64,000 nt of DNA from Amycolatopsis sp. NBC_01488 (GCF_036227105.1 NZ_CP109434.1:1051001-1115000), one strand, 5' to 3'; shown: positions 9,713-20,955, counted from the first letter of the stretch. Notes: generated from the sequence alone by a model not told the origin. Numbers and translations: made by a program.

Positions 9713-10579
9713 ATGCGGGTCACCAACGGCGGCGTCAAGCGAATCCTGGCCGTGCTCGCCGCGGCGCTCACCTTCGGCGCGGTCGCGCCGTCGGTCGCGG
9801 AAGCGGCCCCGAGCAGCGGCTGGAACGACTGGTCGTGCCGGCCCGGCACGCAGCACCCGGAGCCCGTCGTGCTGGTGCACGGCCTCGGCGCGAACGACGC
9901 CGTCAACTGGTTCTTCCACGCGCCGAAGATCGCCGCCCAGAGCTACTGCGTCTTCTCGCTGACCTACGGCACGGGCATCCTCGGCCCCGGCGTCGGCGGG
10001 CTCTCGTCGATGCGCGACAGCGCCGCGCAGCTCGGCCGGTTCGTCGACCGGGTGCGGACCGCGACCGGCGCGGCGAAGGTCGACATCGTCGGTCACTCCG
10101 AGGGCAGCACGATGCCCGCGTACTACCTGAAGTTCGACGGCGGCGCGGCGAAGGTCGCGCACTTCGTCGGCTTCGGCGCCAACTACCGCGGCACCACGCT
10201 CGGCGGTCTCGACGCACTCGCCAAGGCGCTGCTGACGTCGGTGCCCGGCCTCGGCGCGGTCGTCCGCACGGCGTGCGGCGCGTGCACGGAGTACCTGGCG
10301 CCCTCGGCGTTCCTGGACGACCTCGCCCGCGGCGGCGTGCACGTCCCCGGGCCGACGTACACGAGCATCGTCAGCAAGGACGACGAGGTCGTGACGCCGT
10401 ACACGAGCGGGATCATGAACGAGCCGGGCGCGACGGACATCGTGCTGCAGGACTTCTGCGGATCGGACGCGTCGGGCCACCTGAGCCAGGCGATCGACCC
10501 GAACGTCACCGCCCTGATCCTGCACGCCCTCGACGCGAGCTACTCGCCGGCGTGCACGCCGTTCACCCTGCCGTTGTGA
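9713..10579 (+). CDS. Secreted lipase/esterase (class 2 lipase family)
   Basis: This is a 288-residue secreted alpha/beta hydrolase. A signal peptide is clear (RILAVLAAALTFGAVAPS, cleavage near AEA-APS). The mature enzyme starts with the conserved PVVLVHGLGA oxyanion-hole segment and carries the nucleophile motif GHSEGS. Several cysteines (WSCRPG, CGACTEY, FCGSD, ACTPF) probably form disulfides. The start is ATG 9713 with GGAGG seven bases upstream. It is similar in plan to actinobacterial triacylglycerol lipases. It ends 3 bp from the convergent hutI stop. Confidence 0.88.
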   Translation: MRVTNGGVKRILAVLAAALTFGAVAPSVAEAAPSSGWNDWSCRPGTQHPEPVVLVHGLGANDAVNWFFHAPKIAAQSYCVFSLTYGTGILGPGVGGLSSMRDSAAQLGRFVDRVRTATGAAKVDIVGHSEGSTMPAYYLKFDGGAAKVAHFVGFGANYRGTTLGGLDALAKALLTSVPGLGAVVRTACGACTEYLAPSAFLDDLARGGVHVPGPTYTSIVSKDDEVVTPYTSGIMNEPGATDIVLQDFCGSDASGHLSQAIDPNVTALILHALDASYSPACTPFTLPL

Positions 10580-10581
10580 CG

Positions 10582-11727
10582 TCAGCGCACGCGCTCGCCG
10601 GCGCGCCACACCATGTTCGTGAGCGGCACGCCCGGCCGGTACGCCAGGTGCGTCACCGAAGGCGCGTCGAGGACGTGGATGTCCGCGCGCGAGCCGGGTC
10701 GCAGGTAGCCGACGTCCTCGCGGCGCAACGCCTTCGCGCCGCCCGCCGTCGCCGACCAGACGGCCTCCTGGATCGTCATGCGCATCTGCAGCACCGCCGT
10801 CGCGACGCAGAACGCCATCGACGTCGTGTACGAGCTGCCCGGGTTGGCGTTGCTGGCCAGCGCGACCGTCGCGCCCGCGTCGAGCAGCCGTCGCGCGGGG
10901 GCCAGCGCTTGCCGGGTCGACAAATCGCACGCGGGCAGCAAAGTCGCGACGGTCTCCGAAGCCGCCAGGGCTTCGACGTCGGCGTCGCTCAAGTAGGTGC
11001 AGTGGTCGACGCTCGCCGCGCCGAGTTCCACCGCCAGCCGGACGCCGGGGCCTTCGCCGAGCTGGTTGCCGTGCACGCGCAGCCCGAGCCCGCGCCCGGC
11101 GGCGGCCCTCAGGACCCGCGACGACTGGGCCTCGTCGAACGCGCCGGTCTCGCAGAAGACGTCCGCCCAGCGCACGCTTCCCGCGACGGCGTCGAGCATC
11201 TCGCCGCACACGAGGTCCACATAGGACTCCGCGTCGGCACCCGGCGGCACCAGGTGCGCGCCGAGGAACGTGACCTCGTCGGCGACCTGCCCGGCGATCC
11301 GGGCACTGCGAGCCTCGTCGGCGACCGTGAGGCCATAGCCCGTCTTGGTCTCCAGGCACGTCGTCCCCTGCCGGGCCGCTTCGTCGACGTGACGGCGCAG
11401 GTTCGCGGCCAGCTGCTCGTCGGACGCCTCCCGCGTCGCGCCGACCGTGGTCGCGATTCCCCCTGCCGTGTAGGGCTTCCCGGCCATCCGCGCCTCGAAC
11501 TCGGCGGTGCGGTCGCCGGCGAAGACGAGGTGCGTGTGGCTGTCGACCCAGCCGGGCAGCACCGCGCGGCCGCCGACGTCGACGCGCTCGTCGGCGTCCG
11601 GCGCCTCGCTCGCCGTGCCGACCCAGGCGACTTCCGCACCCTCGACGACCAGGGCCGCGTCGGAACGGCGGCCCAGCGACGGGTCGTTCGTCGTCAGCTC
11701 GCCGATCCCTGTGATCAGGACTGCCAC
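10582..11727 (-). CDS. hutI: Imidazolonepropionase
   Basis: This is a 381-residue amidohydrolase-superfamily enzyme that converts imidazolone-5-propionate to N-formimidoyl-L-glutamate, the third step of histidine degradation. Metal-binding HxH is in [10 protein letters not shown]; further motifs are [22 protein letters not shown] and ASNANPGSS. The GTG start at 11727 overlaps the end of hutF by 13 bp, so it is the last gene of the hut operon. Its length is slightly shorter than enterobacterial HutI. Confidence 0.95.
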   Translation of the reverse strand: MAVLITGIGELTTNDPSLGRRSDAALVVEGAEVAWVGTASEAPDADERVDVGGRAVLPGWVDSHTHLVFAGDRTAEFEARMAGKPYTAGGIATTVGATREASDEQLAANLRRHVDEAARQGTTCLETKTGYGLTVADEARSARIAGQVADEVTFLGAHLVPPGADAESYVDLVCGEMLDAVAGSVRWADVFCETGAFDEAQSSRVLRAAAGRGLGLRVHGNQLGEGPGVRLAVELGAASVDHCTYLSDADVEALAASETVATLLPACDLSTRQALAPARRLLDAGATVALASNANPGSSYTTSMAFCVATAVLQMRMTIQEAVWSATAGGAKALRREDVGYLRPGSRADIHVLDAPSVTHLAYRPGVPLTNMVWRAGERVR

Positions 11728-12998
11728 AGTGCCTCGATCTCCTTCGCCAACACGGTTTCCGGTCGCTCGATCAGCTGGTGTTCACCTTCCCGCACGACCA
11801 CCCGGCCCGCCACGACGACGTGCCGGACATCGGCGCCGGAGGCCGCGAACACGACCCCGGACGGCTCGATCCCGGCCGTCCGGACCGAGTCCAGGCCCAC
11901 GGTGACGAAGTCCGCGCCCTGGCCTTCGGACAACGCACCGACCTCGGGCCAGCCGACGGCAGCGTGGTCTGTCCCGGCTTCGAGCAGTTCCTCGGCGCTG
12001 AACCGGCCGCGTTCCTCGCTGGCCAGCCGGTCGTCCAGCTCCAGCGCGCGGGTCTCCTCGAAGGCGTCGACGACGGCGTTGCTGTCGCTGCCGATGCTCA
12101 ACCGGGTACCGGCGTCACGCAGCGCGCGGGCCGGCCCGATGCCGTCGCCGAGATCGCGTTCGGTGGTCGGGCAGAAGCACGCGCGCGCGACGCTCAGCCG
12201 GTCGATGTCCGACGCCGTCAAGTGCGTGGCGTGCACGGCGACGAGCCGATCGGTCAGCACCCCGCGGTCGTGCAGCAGCTCGGTCGGGGTGGCGCCGTAC
12301 GCGTTCAGGCACTGCTCGTTCTCGGCGCGCTGCTCGGACAGGTGGACGTGCACCACGCGCGCACTGTCCACAAGGGACAGCTGGTCCGCCGGAACCGCCC
12401 GCACCGAGTGGATCGCAGCGCCGACCCGGAACAGCTCGCCTTCCTTCAGGTCGGCCACCCGCGAAGCCCAAGCCGACGCCGAGCCGTCGGAGAAGCGCCG
12501 CTGGACCTCGTCCGGTTCGACGCCGATGCCACCCGCGAGGTAGCACGTGTCCAGCAGGGTCAGCCGGATCCCGGCGTCCGCGGCGGCCTGCCGCAGCGCC
12601 TCCCCCATCGCGTTCGGGTCCGCGTAGGGCTGCCCGCCGGGTGCGTGGTGCAGGTAGTGGAACTCGCCGACGCTCGTGTACCCGCCCAGGACCATCTCGG
12701 CGTAGACCCCGCGCGCCAGCCGGTAGTACGTGTCCGGGTCGAGCCGCGCGGCCAGCGAGTACATCCGCTCGCGCCAGGTCCAGAACGTGCCGCGCTCGTG
12801 GTGCGTCCGGCCGCGCAGGGCCCGGTGGAAGGCGTGCGAGTGCCCGTTCGCGAAGCCCGGCAACGTCAGCCCGGTCAGGACCACGCCGGTCCGTGGCGCC
12901 CCGGTGGTCACGCCCGTGATCCGGCCGTCCGCGACGTCGATCCGCACCCCGGACGCGATCCCGCCGGGCAGCCACGCCTGTTCGCACCAGAACGTCAT
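11715..12998 (-). CDS. hutF: Formimidoylglutamate deiminase
   Basis: This is a 427-residue amidohydrolase that deiminates N-formimidoyl-L-glutamate to N-formyl-L-glutamate and ammonia. Metal ligands are in [23 protein letters not shown] and SIGSDSNAV; the WTWRERMY segment is typical of HutF. Its presence means this operon uses the five-step route through formylglutamate rather than formiminoglutamase. ATG 12998 overlaps the stop of the upstream amidohydrolase (ATGA). Co-transcription with hutI is certain from the 13-bp overlap. Confidence 0.93.
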   Translation of the reverse strand: MTFWCEQAWLPGGIASGVRIDVADGRITGVTTGAPRTGVVLTGLTLPGFANGHSHAFHRALRGRTHHERGTFWTWRERMYSLAARLDPDTYYRLARGVYAEMVLGGYTSVGEFHYLHHAPGGQPYADPNAMGEALRQAAADAGIRLTLLDTCYLAGGIGVEPDEVQRRFSDGSASAWASRVADLKEGELFRVGAAIHSVRAVPADQLSLVDSARVVHVHLSEQRAENEQCLNAYGATPTELLHDRGVLTDRLVAVHATHLTASDIDRLSVARACFCPTTERDLGDGIGPARALRDAGTRLSIGSDSNAVVDAFEETRALELDDRLASEERGRFSAEELLEAGTDHAAVGWPEVGALSEGQGADFVTVGLDSVRTAGIEPSGVVFAASGADVRHVVVAGRVVVREGEHQLIERPETVLAKEIEALWQS

Positions 12999-14191
12999 CG
13001 CGCCAGCCGCTCCAGGACGTCGGTGAGTGCCTTCGCGCCGGCTTCGACGTCAGCGGCCTCGGCGAACTCCTCCGGCGAGTGGCTGATGCCGGTCGGGTTC
13101 CGGACATACAGCATCCCGGCGGGGACGAACCCGGCGAGGATCGCCGCGTCGTGCCCGGCGCCGGTCGGCAGCTCCGGCGGCTCGCCGAGCCGGCCAGCGA
13201 GGTCGCGGCGGAGGACGTCGTCGAACACGACATCGTCCGAATAGGACTCCCGGGTCACGCTCACCCGGCAGCCTTCTTCCTTCGCCGCCGCTTCGGCGGC
13301 CTGCGTGATGTCCTCGACCAGCGCGGGAGTCACCGTGCCCGGCACCCGCGCGTCCAGCCAGAGGTCCACAGTGGACGCAATGACGTTCGTGCCACCCGGC
13401 GTCGGTACCAGGCGCCCGACGGTCGCGCGCGCGTCCGGCACCGCGCGAGCCAGCCGCCGGACGGCGGTGACCGTCGCGGCGGCAGGCAGCATCGGGTCGG
13501 CGCGGTCCGCCATGAGCGTGGCCCCGGCGTGGTTTCCCTGCCCCGCGAAGGAAAACCGCCACCGTCCGTGGGCGATCACCGTGCTGCCGACGGCGACCGG
13601 CGAGCCGAGGTCGATGAGCCCGCGGCCCTGTTCGACGTGCAGCTCGAGGAACTTCCCGATCAGCCCCAGCCGTTCCGGATCCGGCCCGATCAGCGAGGGG
13701 TCGAAGCCGGACTTCGCGGCCGCCTCGGCGAACGTCACGCCGTCGGCGTCGCGCAGCCCGCGCGCCTTGTCGGCGTCGATCGTGCCGGTGAGCAGCCGCG
13801 AGCCGAGGCACGGGACGCCGAACCGGCCGCCCTCCTCCTCGGCGAACACGACGACGGCGAACGGCTTCCCGGGCCGGAAACCCTTTCCCCGCAGGCTTTC
13901 CACCGCGGCCAGCGCGCTGACGACGCCGAGCGGGCCGTCGAAGGCGCCACCGCCGGGCACCGAGTCGAGGTGGCTGCCGGTGACGACGGCGTCCGGTCCC
14001 GGCGGTCCCCACCAAGCCCACATGTTGCCGTTGTGGTCGGTGTCGACGTCGAGCCCGAGGCCCAGCGCGCGCTCGCCGAACCACGCGCGCAGGTCCTGCT
14101 CGGGTGCGTCGAACGAGTGCCGCGAATAACCGCCGCGCTTAGGATCGCGCCCGACGTCACCGATCTCGTCGAGGAACCCGGATGCGCTCAC
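12995..14191 (-). CDS. M20-family amidohydrolase in hut operon (allantoate amidohydrolase-like)
   Basis: This is a 398-residue member of the Zn/Mn-dependent M20 amidase family (allantoate amidohydrolase, N-carbamoyl amino acid hydrolase). Metal ligands are seen in [27 protein letters not shown] and LHVEQGRGL, and the dimer-domain motif in GQGNHAGAT. It lies between hutU and hutF with GTGA and ATGA overlaps. A hutG deformylase is absent, so this enzyme is the best candidate for hydrolysing N-formylglutamate to glutamate and formate. That role is inference; family annotation alone would suggest ureide or carbamoyl substrates. Confidence 0.85.
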   Translation of the reverse strand: MSASGFLDEIGDVGRDPKRGGYSRHSFDAPEQDLRAWFGERALGLGLDVDTDHNGNMWAWWGPPGPDAVVTGSHLDSVPGGGAFDGPLGVVSALAAVESLRGKGFRPGKPFAVVVFAEEEGGRFGVPCLGSRLLTGTIDADKARGLRDADGVTFAEAAAKSGFDPSLIGPDPERLGLIGKFLELHVEQGRGLIDLGSPVAVGSTVIAHGRWRFSFAGQGNHAGATLMADRADPMLPAAATVTAVRRLARAVPDARATVGRLVPTPGGTNVIASTVDLWLDARVPGTVTPALVEDITQAAEAAAKEEGCRVSVTRESYSDDVVFDDVLRRDLAGRLGEPPELPTGAGHDAAILAGFVPAGMLYVRNPTGISHSPEEFAEAADVEAGAKALTDVLERLAR

Positions 14192-15840
14192 GCACCCTCC
14201 CGCATCGGCACCCGCACGCCGCGCTCGTCGGCGACGTCGTTCGCGCGGTCGTACCCGGCGTCGACGTGGCGGATGACGCCCATGCCGGGGTCGTTGGTGA
14301 GCACGCGCTCCAGCTTCTGCGCGGCCAGCGGCGTCCCGTCGGCGACACTGACCTGCCCGGCGTGGATGGACCGGCCCATGCCGACGCCGCCGCCGTGGTG
14401 GATCGACACCCAGCTTGCCCCGGACGACGTGTTGACCAGCGCATTCAGCAGCGGCCAGTCGGCGATCGCGTCGGAGCCGTCGGCCATGCCCTCGGTCTCG
14501 CGGTACGGCGAGGCGACGCTGCCCGAGTCGAGGTGGTCGCGGCCGATGACGACCGGCGCCTTCAGCTCACCGCTGGCCACCATCTCGTTGAACCGCAGGC
14601 CGGCCAGGTGCCGCTCGCCGTAGCCGAGCCAGCAGATCCGCGCCGGCAGCCCTTGGAACGCCACGCGTTCACCGGCGAGCCGGATCCAGCGTGCGAGGGA
14701 TTCGTTCTCCGGGAACAGTTCGAGCATCGCGCGGTCGGTGGCGGCGATGTCCTCGGGGTCGCCGGAGAGCGCGGCCCAGCGGAACGGGCCGTTGCCCTCG
14801 CAGAACAGCGGCCGGATGTAGGCGGGCACGAAGCCCGGGAAGTCGAACGCGCGCTCGCAGCCGCCGAGCTTGGCCTCGCCGCGCAGGGAGTTGCCGTAGT
14901 CGAAGACCTCGGCGCCCTTGTCGAGGAAGCCGAGCATGGCGTCGACGTGGTCGGCCATCGACTCGCGCGAGCGGTCGGTGAACTCGTCGGGCTTCTTGGC
15001 CGCGTAGTCGTGCCAATCCTCGACGCCGACGCCCTTGGGCAGGTACGACAGCGGGTCGTGCGCGGACGTCTGGTCGGTGACGATGTCGACCTCTACGTCG
15101 CGGCGCAGCAGCTCCGGCAGCACCTCGGCGGCGTTGCCGACGACGGCGACCGACAGCGGCCGCTTCTCCTGCTTCGCCTTGGTGACCCGGGCGATGGCGT
15201 CGTCGAGGTCGTCGGCGACTTCGTCCAGGTAGCGCGTCTCGACGCGGCGGTGCGCGCGCTGCGGGTCGCACTCGATGACCAGCGCGACGCCGTCGTTCAT
15301 GGTCACGGCGAGCGGCTGGGCGCCGCCCATGCCGCCGAGTCCGGCGGTCACGGTGAGCGTGCCTTTCAGCGACCCGCCGAACTTCTTCTTCGCGACCGCG
15401 GCGAACGTCTCGTACGTGCCCTGGAGGATGCCCTGGGTGCCGATGTAGATCCACGACCCCGCGGTCATCTGGCCGTACATCGTGAGGCCCTGCTGCTCGA
15501 GCCGGCGGAACTCGGGCCAGGTCGCCCAGTCGCCGACCAGGTTCGAGTTGGCGATGAGCACGCGCGGCGCCCACTCGTGCGTGCGGAACACGCCGACCGG
15601 CTTGCCGGACTGCACGAGCAGCGTCTCGTCGACGTCCAAAGTGGTCAGTTCGCGGGTGATCGCGTCGAAGCTGGCCCAGTTGCGGGCGGCCTTGCCGGTG
15701 CCGCCGTAGACGACCAGGTCCTCGGGGCGCTCGGCGACCTCGGGGTCGAGGTTGTTGTGGAACATGCGCAGCGCGGCTTCGGTCTGCCACGACTTGGCAG
15801 TGAGCTGGGTGCCACGGGCGGCGCGGACTACGCGGGACAT
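14188..15840 (-). CDS. hutU: Urocanate hydratase
   Basis: This is a 550-residue NAD-dependent cytoplasmic enzyme that hydrates urocanate to imidazolone propionate. Clear family motifs are [42 protein letters not shown] and GNSLRG, and the conserved C-terminal segment [17 protein letters not shown]. Length is standard. ATG 15840 is 2 nt from the hutH stop, and its TGA overlaps the next gene, so it is the second cistron of the operon. Confidence 0.97.
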   Translation of the reverse strand: MSRVVRAARGTQLTAKSWQTEAALRMFHNNLDPEVAERPEDLVVYGGTGKAARNWASFDAITRELTTLDVDETLLVQSGKPVGVFRTHEWAPRVLIANSNLVGDWATWPEFRRLEQQGLTMYGQMTAGSWIYIGTQGILQGTYETFAAVAKKKFGGSLKGTLTVTAGLGGMGGAQPLAVTMNDGVALVIECDPQRAHRRVETRYLDEVADDLDDAIARVTKAKQEKRPLSVAVVGNAAEVLPELLRRDVEVDIVTDQTSAHDPLSYLPKGVGVEDWHDYAAKKPDEFTDRSRESMADHVDAMLGFLDKGAEVFDYGNSLRGEAKLGGCERAFDFPGFVPAYIRPLFCEGNGPFRWAALSGDPEDIAATDRAMLELFPENESLARWIRLAGERVAFQGLPARICWLGYGERHLAGLRFNEMVASGELKAPVVIGRDHLDSGSVASPYRETEGMADGSDAIADWPLLNALVNTSSGASWVSIHHGGGVGMGRSIHAGQVSVADGTPLAAQKLERVLTNDPGMGVIRHVDAGYDRANDVADERGVRVPMREGA

Positions 15841-15842
15841 TC

Positions 15843-17384
15843 TCAGACCTCCAGACGGGCGGCGTCGAGGACGGCGCCGGAGCGGACGAGTTCTTCGGCG
15901 GCCGCGATCTCCGGCGCCAGGTGCCGGTCGGGGCCAGGGCCCGCGACCTTCGTGCGAAGCAGGTCGCGAACCGCGCCGGTGACCGGCGACGGTTCGAGCG
16001 GCGCCCGGAAGTCGAGCGCCCGGGCGGCTGTCAGCAGCTCGATGGCCAGGACGGTGGTCAGGCCGTCGACGGCCTTGCGCAGCTTGCGCGCGGCCGACCA
16101 GCCCATGGAGACGTGGTCCTCCTGCATGGCGCTGCTCGGGATGGAGTCGACGGACGCGGGCACGGCGAGCCGCTTGAGCTCGCTGACGATCGCGGCCTGC
16201 GTGTACTGCGCGATCATGTGGCCGGAGTCGACACCCGGGTCGTGCGCGAGGAACGGCGGCAGGCCGTGCGAGCGGGCCTTGTCGAGCATCCGGTCGGTGC
16301 GGCGCTCGGCGATGCTGGCGACGTCGGCGACCGGGATGGCCAGGAAGTCCAGCACGTACGCGACCGGCGCGCCGTGGAAGTTGCCGTTGGACTCGACGCG
16401 GCCGTCGGCGAGGACGACCGGATTGTCCACAGCGGACATCAGCTCGCGTTCGCCGACGAGTTCGGCGTGCGCGAGGCTGTCGCGCGCCGCGCCGTGGACC
16501 TGCGGGGCGCAGCGCAGCGAGTAGGCGTCCTGGACGCGGTTGCAGTCCGGACCGCGGTGGCTCTCGACGATCTTCGAGCCCTGCAGCGCTTGCCACATCC
16601 TCGCCGCGGACGTCGCCTGCCCGGGGTGCGGGCGCAGCGCCTGCAGGTCGGCGGCGAAGGCGCGGTCGGTGCCGAGCAGCGCCTCGACGCTCATCGCGGC
16701 CGTCAGGTCGGCGATGTCGAAGAGCCGGTGCAGGTCGGCGGCGGCGAGCAGGAGCATGCCGAGCATGCCGTCGGTGCCGTTGGTGAGCGCGAGGCCCTCC
16801 TTTTCGGCGAGGACGACGGGTTCGATCCCCGCTTCCTTCAGCGCTTCTCCCGCCGGTTTCGTGACGCCGTTGTGGACCACGTCGCCTTCGCCCATCAACG
16901 CGAGCGCGACGGCGGCCAGCGGCGCGAGGTCGCCACTGCACCCGAGCGAGCCGTACTCGTGGACGATCGGCGTGATGCCGGCGTTGAGCAGGGCCGCAAG
17001 CGCTTGCGCGGTGCCCGGGCGGACCCCCGTGTAGCCGCTGGCCAGCGTCCGCAGCCGCAGCAGCATCAGCCCGCGCACGACCTCGGTCTCGACGGCGGGC
17101 CCGGCCCCGGCGGCGTGCGAGCGGATCAGGCTGCGCTGCAACGCGGTCCGGCTCTCGACGGGGATGTGGCGGGTGGCGAGCGCGCCGAAGCCGGTCGAGA
17201 CGCCGTAGGTGGGCGTGACCGCGTGGGCGAGCTCCTCGATGTGCCGGCGGGTCGCGGCGAGGTTCTTCTCGGCGGCGTCCGTGAGCACGACGGGCGCGTG
17301 GCCGCGGACGACGTCGACGACCTGGGCGGCGGTCAGGGGTTCCGAGCCCAGGAGCACTTTTTCCGGCATGGGCCCATTGGACAT
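15843..17384 (-). CDS. hutH: Histidine ammonia-lyase
   Basis: This is a 513-residue enzyme that eliminates ammonia from histidine to give urocanate, the first gene of the operon. The MIO prosthetic group should form from residues 149-151, which read Cys-Ser-Gly in [13 protein letters not shown] instead of Ala-Ser-Gly. The conserved Tyr is in TYGVSTGFG and the substrate region in [11 protein letters not shown] 17384 has GGAAGGACG upstream; ATG 17369 is an alternative. Transcription probably starts in the 67-bp region shared with the divergent IclR gene. Confidence 0.96.
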   Translation of the reverse strand: MSNGPMPEKVLLGSEPLTAAQVVDVVRGHAPVVLTDAAEKNLAATRRHIEELAHAVTPTYGVSTGFGALATRHIPVESRTALQRSLIRSHAAGAGPAVETEVVRGLMLLRLRTLASGYTGVRPGTAQALAALLNAGITPIVHEYGSLGCSGDLAPLAAVALALMGEGDVVHNGVTKPAGEALKEAGIEPVVLAEKEGLALTNGTDGMLGMLLLAAADLHRLFDIADLTAAMSVEALLGTDRAFAADLQALRPHPGQATSAARMWQALQGSKIVESHRGPDCNRVQDAYSLRCAPQVHGAARDSLAHAELVGERELMSAVDNPVVLADGRVESNGNFHGAPVAYVLDFLAIPVADVASIAERRTDRMLDKARSHGLPPFLAHDPGVDSGHMIAQYTQAAIVSELKRLAVPASVDSIPSSAMQEDHVSMGWSAARKLRKAVDGLTTVLAIELLTAARALDFRAPLEPSPVTGAVRDLLRTKVAGPGPDRHLAPEIAAAEELVRSGAVLDAARLEV

Positions 17385-17423
17385 CGTCCTTCCCGCTGGT
17401 GGGATGCCTCAACGGGTGGTTCT

Positions 17424-17439
17424 GTCTGATATCCCAGAC
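17424..17439. promoter_or_regulatory. Candidate IclR operator in hutH/iclR divergent region
   Basis: GTCTG and CAGAC are perfect 5-bp arms separated by six bases. The site lies immediately before TAGGCT (17440-17445), which ends 6 nt before the iclR ATG and looks like the -10 box of a leaderless transcript. Occupancy would block iclR and could also affect hutH transcription. Confidence 0.5.
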
Positions 17440-17451
17440 TAGGCTCCCCGC

Positions 17452-18234
17452 ATGGGCGACAGCAGCGAGGTGCCGGCGCTGCGCCGCGGCCTCGCGGTGC
17501 TGCGCCTGCTGGCGACGCGCCCGGGACCGGTGACCGCGGCGGCGATCGCGCGGGAGGCGGGTCTTCCCCGGTCGACGACGTACCACCTGCTCAGCGAGCT
17601 GGAGGCGGCCGGGTTCGTCGTCCACCTGCCCGCGGAACGGCGGTACGGCCTCGGCATCGCGGCCTTCGAGCTGGGGTCGGCCTACCTGCGCCACGACCCG
17701 CTCGAGCGCCTGGCCGGGCCGTTGCTGCGCAAGCTCGTCGACCGCGTCGGTCACACCGCGCACCTGGGCGTGCTGCACGGCAACGAGTCGCTGTACCTGA
17801 TCAAGGAGCGCCCGGCGCGGCCGGAGACGCTGGTGACCGAGGTCGGCGTCCGGCTGCCGGCCCAGCTGACCGCGTCCGGCCGCGCGATCCTGCGGCACCT
17901 GCCCGCGCCGCACGTCCGGGCGTTGTTCCCCTCGGCGACGGCGTTCGTGCTCCGCACCGGTCGCGGTCCGCGCACGCTCGCCGAGCTGCGCCGGACGTTG
18001 ACGGCCGAGCGGCGGCTGGGCTGGTCGGTCGAGGACGGCCACGTCACCGAGGGGTTCGCGTCGGTGGCGGCCCCGGTGTTCGACCACGGCGCCCGCCCGC
18101 TGGCGGCGATCAGCGTGACCCTGCGCCACCACTGCACCGCCGAGCCGTGCGCGGAGACGTGGCCGCAACTGGCGGCCGAGGTGGCGGCGACGGCGGCCGA
18201 GCTGACCAGCCGGATCGGCGGCCACCCGGGCTGA
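17452..18234 (+). CDS. IclR-family regulator, probable hut operon regulator
   Basis: This is a 260-residue regulator with an N-terminal winged helix (residues 8-65, [20 protein letters not shown]) and a C-terminal IclR effector domain (about 80-255, including [13 protein letters not shown] and [11 protein letters not shown]). It is divergent from hutH and separated by 67 bp, so histidine or urocanate is a likely effector. The ATG follows TAGGCT by 6 nt with no ribosome-binding site, consistent with a leaderless mRNA. The local role is inferred from position. Confidence 0.9.
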   Translation: MGDSSEVPALRRGLAVLRLLATRPGPVTAAAIAREAGLPRSTTYHLLSELEAAGFVVHLPAERRYGLGIAAFELGSAYLRHDPLERLAGPLLRKLVDRVGHTAHLGVLHGNESLYLIKERPARPETLVTEVGVRLPAQLTASGRAILRHLPAPHVRALFPSATAFVLRTGRGPRTLAELRRTLTAERRLGWSVEDGHVTEGFASVAAPVFDHGARPLAAISVTLRHHCTAEPCAETWPQLAAEVAATAAELTSRIGGHPG

Positions 18235-18359
18235 CCCGCTGGTGCGATCGGGGCAACTGTCACCGAACGGCTCGATTCCGCTCCGCTGGGTTATTACCGT
18301 GACTGGACAGCGGTTCGAGGGGCACCGGCGAGTGGGGCGCGAGGGGAAGGCGCCGGCGG

Positions 18360-19577
18360 ATGGACGACGCACGGGTGACGAGGGTGGGGTTCGGCGCGGT
18401 ACTGGCCGTGGCCGAGTTCCGCGCGATGTGGGCCGCCGAGCTGCTGTCCATCTGCGGCGACCAGCTCGCCCGCGTCGCGCTCGCGGTCCTCGTCTACCAG
18501 CGGACGTCGTCGGCGGCCCTGACCGGTCTGACCTACGCCCTGACGTACGTGCCCTCGCTGCTCGGCGGGATCCTCCTGGCCGGCGCGGGTGACCGGTGGC
18601 CGCGGCGCGACGTGATGGTCGCGGCCGACGTGGCCCGCGCCGCGCTCGTCGCCGTCATCGCGATTCCCGGCGTCCCGCTGTGGGTGCTGTGCGTGCTGGT
18701 CGCGGTGATGACGGCGCTGGGCGGCCCGTTCAAGGCGGCGCAGCAGGCGTTGCTGCCGTCGGTGCTCGAAGGCGAGCGGTACCTGGTCGGGATGGCCCTG
18801 CGGAACGTGACGATCCAGGGCGCGCAGCTGGCCGGGTTCGCGGGCGGCGGGCTGCTGATCGCCGCGCTGGCGCCGTCCGCGGCGCTGGCGCTGGACGCGG
18901 TGACGTTCGTGCTCTCGGCGGTGTTCCTCCTCGCGGGCGTCCGGCGCCGGGCGGCGGTCGCGCGGGCGGTCCGGCCGGCCTGGCTGTCGACGACGTCGGC
19001 CGGGATCCGGCTGATCTGGCGCGACCCGGCGTTGCGCACGCTGGTGGCGCTGAACTGGCTGGCCGGGTTCTACGTCGTGCCGGAGGCGCTGGCCGCGCCG
19101 TACGCGGCCGGGATCGGCGCGGGCGCCACGCTGGTGGGGCTGCTGATGGCGGCGGACCCGGCGGGCAGCGTGCTCGGCGGCGTCGTGTTCGGCAAGTGGA
19201 TCCCGGAACGCGTGCAGGTCCGCGTGCTGGGGTGGCTGGGGATCGCGGCCGGGCTGCCGCTGGTGGTGTTCGTCTTCCGGCCGGGGCTGGTGCCGGCGGT
19301 GGCGCTGCTGGCGGCGTCCGGGCTGCTGGCGACGGGCTACAACATCCAGGGCACGGTGTCGTTCATGCGGCGGGTGCCGGACGAGCACCGCGCGCAGTGC
19401 GCGGGCGTCAACTCAGCGGGGCTGATCACCGTGCAGGGGGTCGGCGCGGCCGTGGCGGGCGCGCTGGCCGACGTGCTGAGCCCGGCGCACACCATCGCCG
19501 TGGCCGGAGCGGCGGGTGCCGCGGTGGCCGTGCCGATCGCGAGGGCGTGGCGCCGGGTCGGGCTGGAGGAACCATGA
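18360..19577 (+). CDS. MFS transporter (EntS/MFS_3-like)
   Basis: This is a 405-residue membrane protein with about twelve hydrophobic helices and no soluble domain. Features include [16 protein letters not shown] in helix 1, [13 protein letters not shown], the intracellular basic loop [12 protein letters not shown] between helices 2 and 3 (motif A), and [20 protein letters not shown] late in the protein. This pattern fits the enterobactin-exporter-like MFS_3 group. It stands alone on the plus strand. The exported compound is unknown. Confidence 0.88.
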   Translation: MDDARVTRVGFGAVLAVAEFRAMWAAELLSICGDQLARVALAVLVYQRTSSAALTGLTYALTYVPSLLGGILLAGAGDRWPRRDVMVAADVARAALVAVIAIPGVPLWVLCVLVAVMTALGGPFKAAQQALLPSVLEGERYLVGMALRNVTIQGAQLAGFAGGGLLIAALAPSAALALDAVTFVLSAVFLLAGVRRRAAVARAVRPAWLSTTSAGIRLIWRDPALRTLVALNWLAGFYVVPEALAAPYAAGIGAGATLVGLLMAADPAGSVLGGVVFGKWIPERVQVRVLGWLGIAAGLPLVVFVFRPGLVPAVALLAASGLLATGYNIQGTVSFMRRVPDEHRAQCAGVNSAGLITVQGVGAAVAGALADVLSPAHTIAVAGAAGAAVAVPIARAWRRVGLEEP

Positions 19578-19656
19578 CCTCAGTTGTCGCGTCCGCACAT
19601 GGCGCGCCTCCCTTCGCTGCATCGGGCCGTACCGGCTCCGTCACCGGCCGGACACC

Positions 19657-20955
19657 ATGAGTATGCAGACCGGCGCCGGAACCCCGCGCGGTGTACCACG
19701 CTTTCGTGACGTGCTCGTGGCACCGCGGCACTGGGCGCTGTGGCGCCAGGGTCCGCGAGTGATCGGGTACTGCCTCCTGAGCGAGGCGGCGGCGGTGGTC
19801 CTGACGCTGCGCCCGTACCCGGTGGCGGTGGATCGCCGCACGCTCTTGATCCTGGCGGTGCTGCTGGTCCTCGGCGTGGTCCAGTCGGAGACGGGCCGCC
19901 GGGTCGAGCGCATCCGGCGCCGGGTGTCGGGGACCCCGCACATCAACATGACGTCGGTCTGGACGTTCGCCGGCGTGCTGCTGCTCCCGCCCCGGCTGCT
20001 GGCGCTCCTGGTGTGCGGCCTGTACGTGCACCTGGCGGTCCGCAGCTGGTACCGCCTGCAGCGGGTGCCGACGTCCCGGACGATCAGCAACGCGGCCATC
20101 ATCCTGCTTTCGTGTTACGCCGCCCAGGCGGTGCTGCGGGTCTCGGGCGCTCCGGACGTCCGCGCGGCGTTCGTCCGCGGCTGGCCCGGAACGTTCGCGA
20201 TCGCGGCCGCGGGCGTGACGTTCTTCGTGGTGAACGCCCTGCTGGTGCTCCCGGCCCGCCGCGAGATCGGCCGCACGCCGGAGGCGTTGTTCGGCACGTG
20301 GTCGGACAACGGCCTGGAGGTGGCGACGCTCTGCCTGGGCGCGTTGAACGCCGTGGCCCTGGCGATGTTGCCGGGCCTGGTGGTGCTGGTGCTCCCGCCG
20401 TTGCTGCTGCTGCACCGGACGGTGCTGGTGAAGCAGCTGGAGGTGGCGGCCCACCGCGACGAGAAGACGGGCCTGTACAACACGAGCGGCTGGCACGCGC
20501 TGGCGGAACGGACGCTGGCGGCAGCCGCACGTCAGCATTCGACGTTCGGCTTGCTGATGCTGGACTTGGACCACTTCAAGCAGGTCAACGACACGTACGG
20601 CCACCTCGCGGGCGACGCGGTGTTGCGAGCGGTCGCCGAGGCGATCATCTCGGCGGTCCGAGGCCGCGGCGACGCGGTCGGCCGGTTCGGCGGCGAGGAG
20701 TTCGTGGTGCTGCTGCCGGGCATCGCCCACCCGGACATCGGAGCGGTGGCGGAGCGCATCCGCAGGGCCGTGGCGGCGCTGACGGTCCCGGTGGGCCAGC
20801 TCTCGATCAGGGGCCTGTCGACGTCGATCGGCATGGCGGTGTACCCGCAGGCGGGAACCTCGCTGCAGCGCCTACTCGACGCAGCGGATACGGCGCTGTA
20901 CCACGCGAAGGCGACGGGCCGGAACAAGGTGGTCCACGTAGCGGACCTGGTCTGA
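19657..20955 (+). CDS. Membrane-anchored GGDEF diguanylate cyclase
   Basis: This is a 432-residue protein with an N-terminal half of about six membrane helices (residues 30-250) and a C-terminal GGDEF domain. The active-site motif is intact (GRFGGEEFVVLLPG), with DLDHFKQVNDTYGHLAGD upstream, so it should make cyclic di-GMP from two GTP. There is no canonical RxxD inhibitory site before GGEEF, which predicts weak product inhibition. No EAL domain is present. The start is ATG 19657; a second ATG follows six bases later. The signal it senses is unknown. Confidence 0.88.
   Translation: MSMQTGAGTPRGVPRFRDVLVAPRHWALWRQGPRVIGYCLLSEAAAVVLTLRPYPVAVDRRTLLILAVLLVLGVVQSETGRRVERIRRRVSGTPHINMTSVWTFAGVLLLPPRLLALLVCGLYVHLAVRSWYRLQRVPTSRTISNAAIILLSCYAAQAVLRVSGAPDVRAAFVRGWPGTFAIAAAGVTFFVVNALLVLPARREIGRTPEALFGTWSDNGLEVATLCLGALNAVALAMLPGLVVLVLPPLLLLHRTVLVKQLEVAAHRDEKTGLYNTSGWHALAERTLAAAARQHSTFGLLMLDLDHFKQVNDTYGHLAGDAVLRAVAEAIISAVRGRGDAVGRFGGEEFVVLLPGIAHPDIGAVAERIRRAVAALTVPVGQLSIRGLSTSIGMAVYPQAGTSLQRLLDAADTALYHAKATGRNKVVHVADLV

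Noticed and set aside
14188..18372. Very long open frames that extend hutU and several other genes upstream across neighbouring genes
   Set aside because: High G+C removes stops in shadow frames; the upstream parts are Arg/Pro/Gly-rich and overlap well-supported genes on the same or opposite strand.
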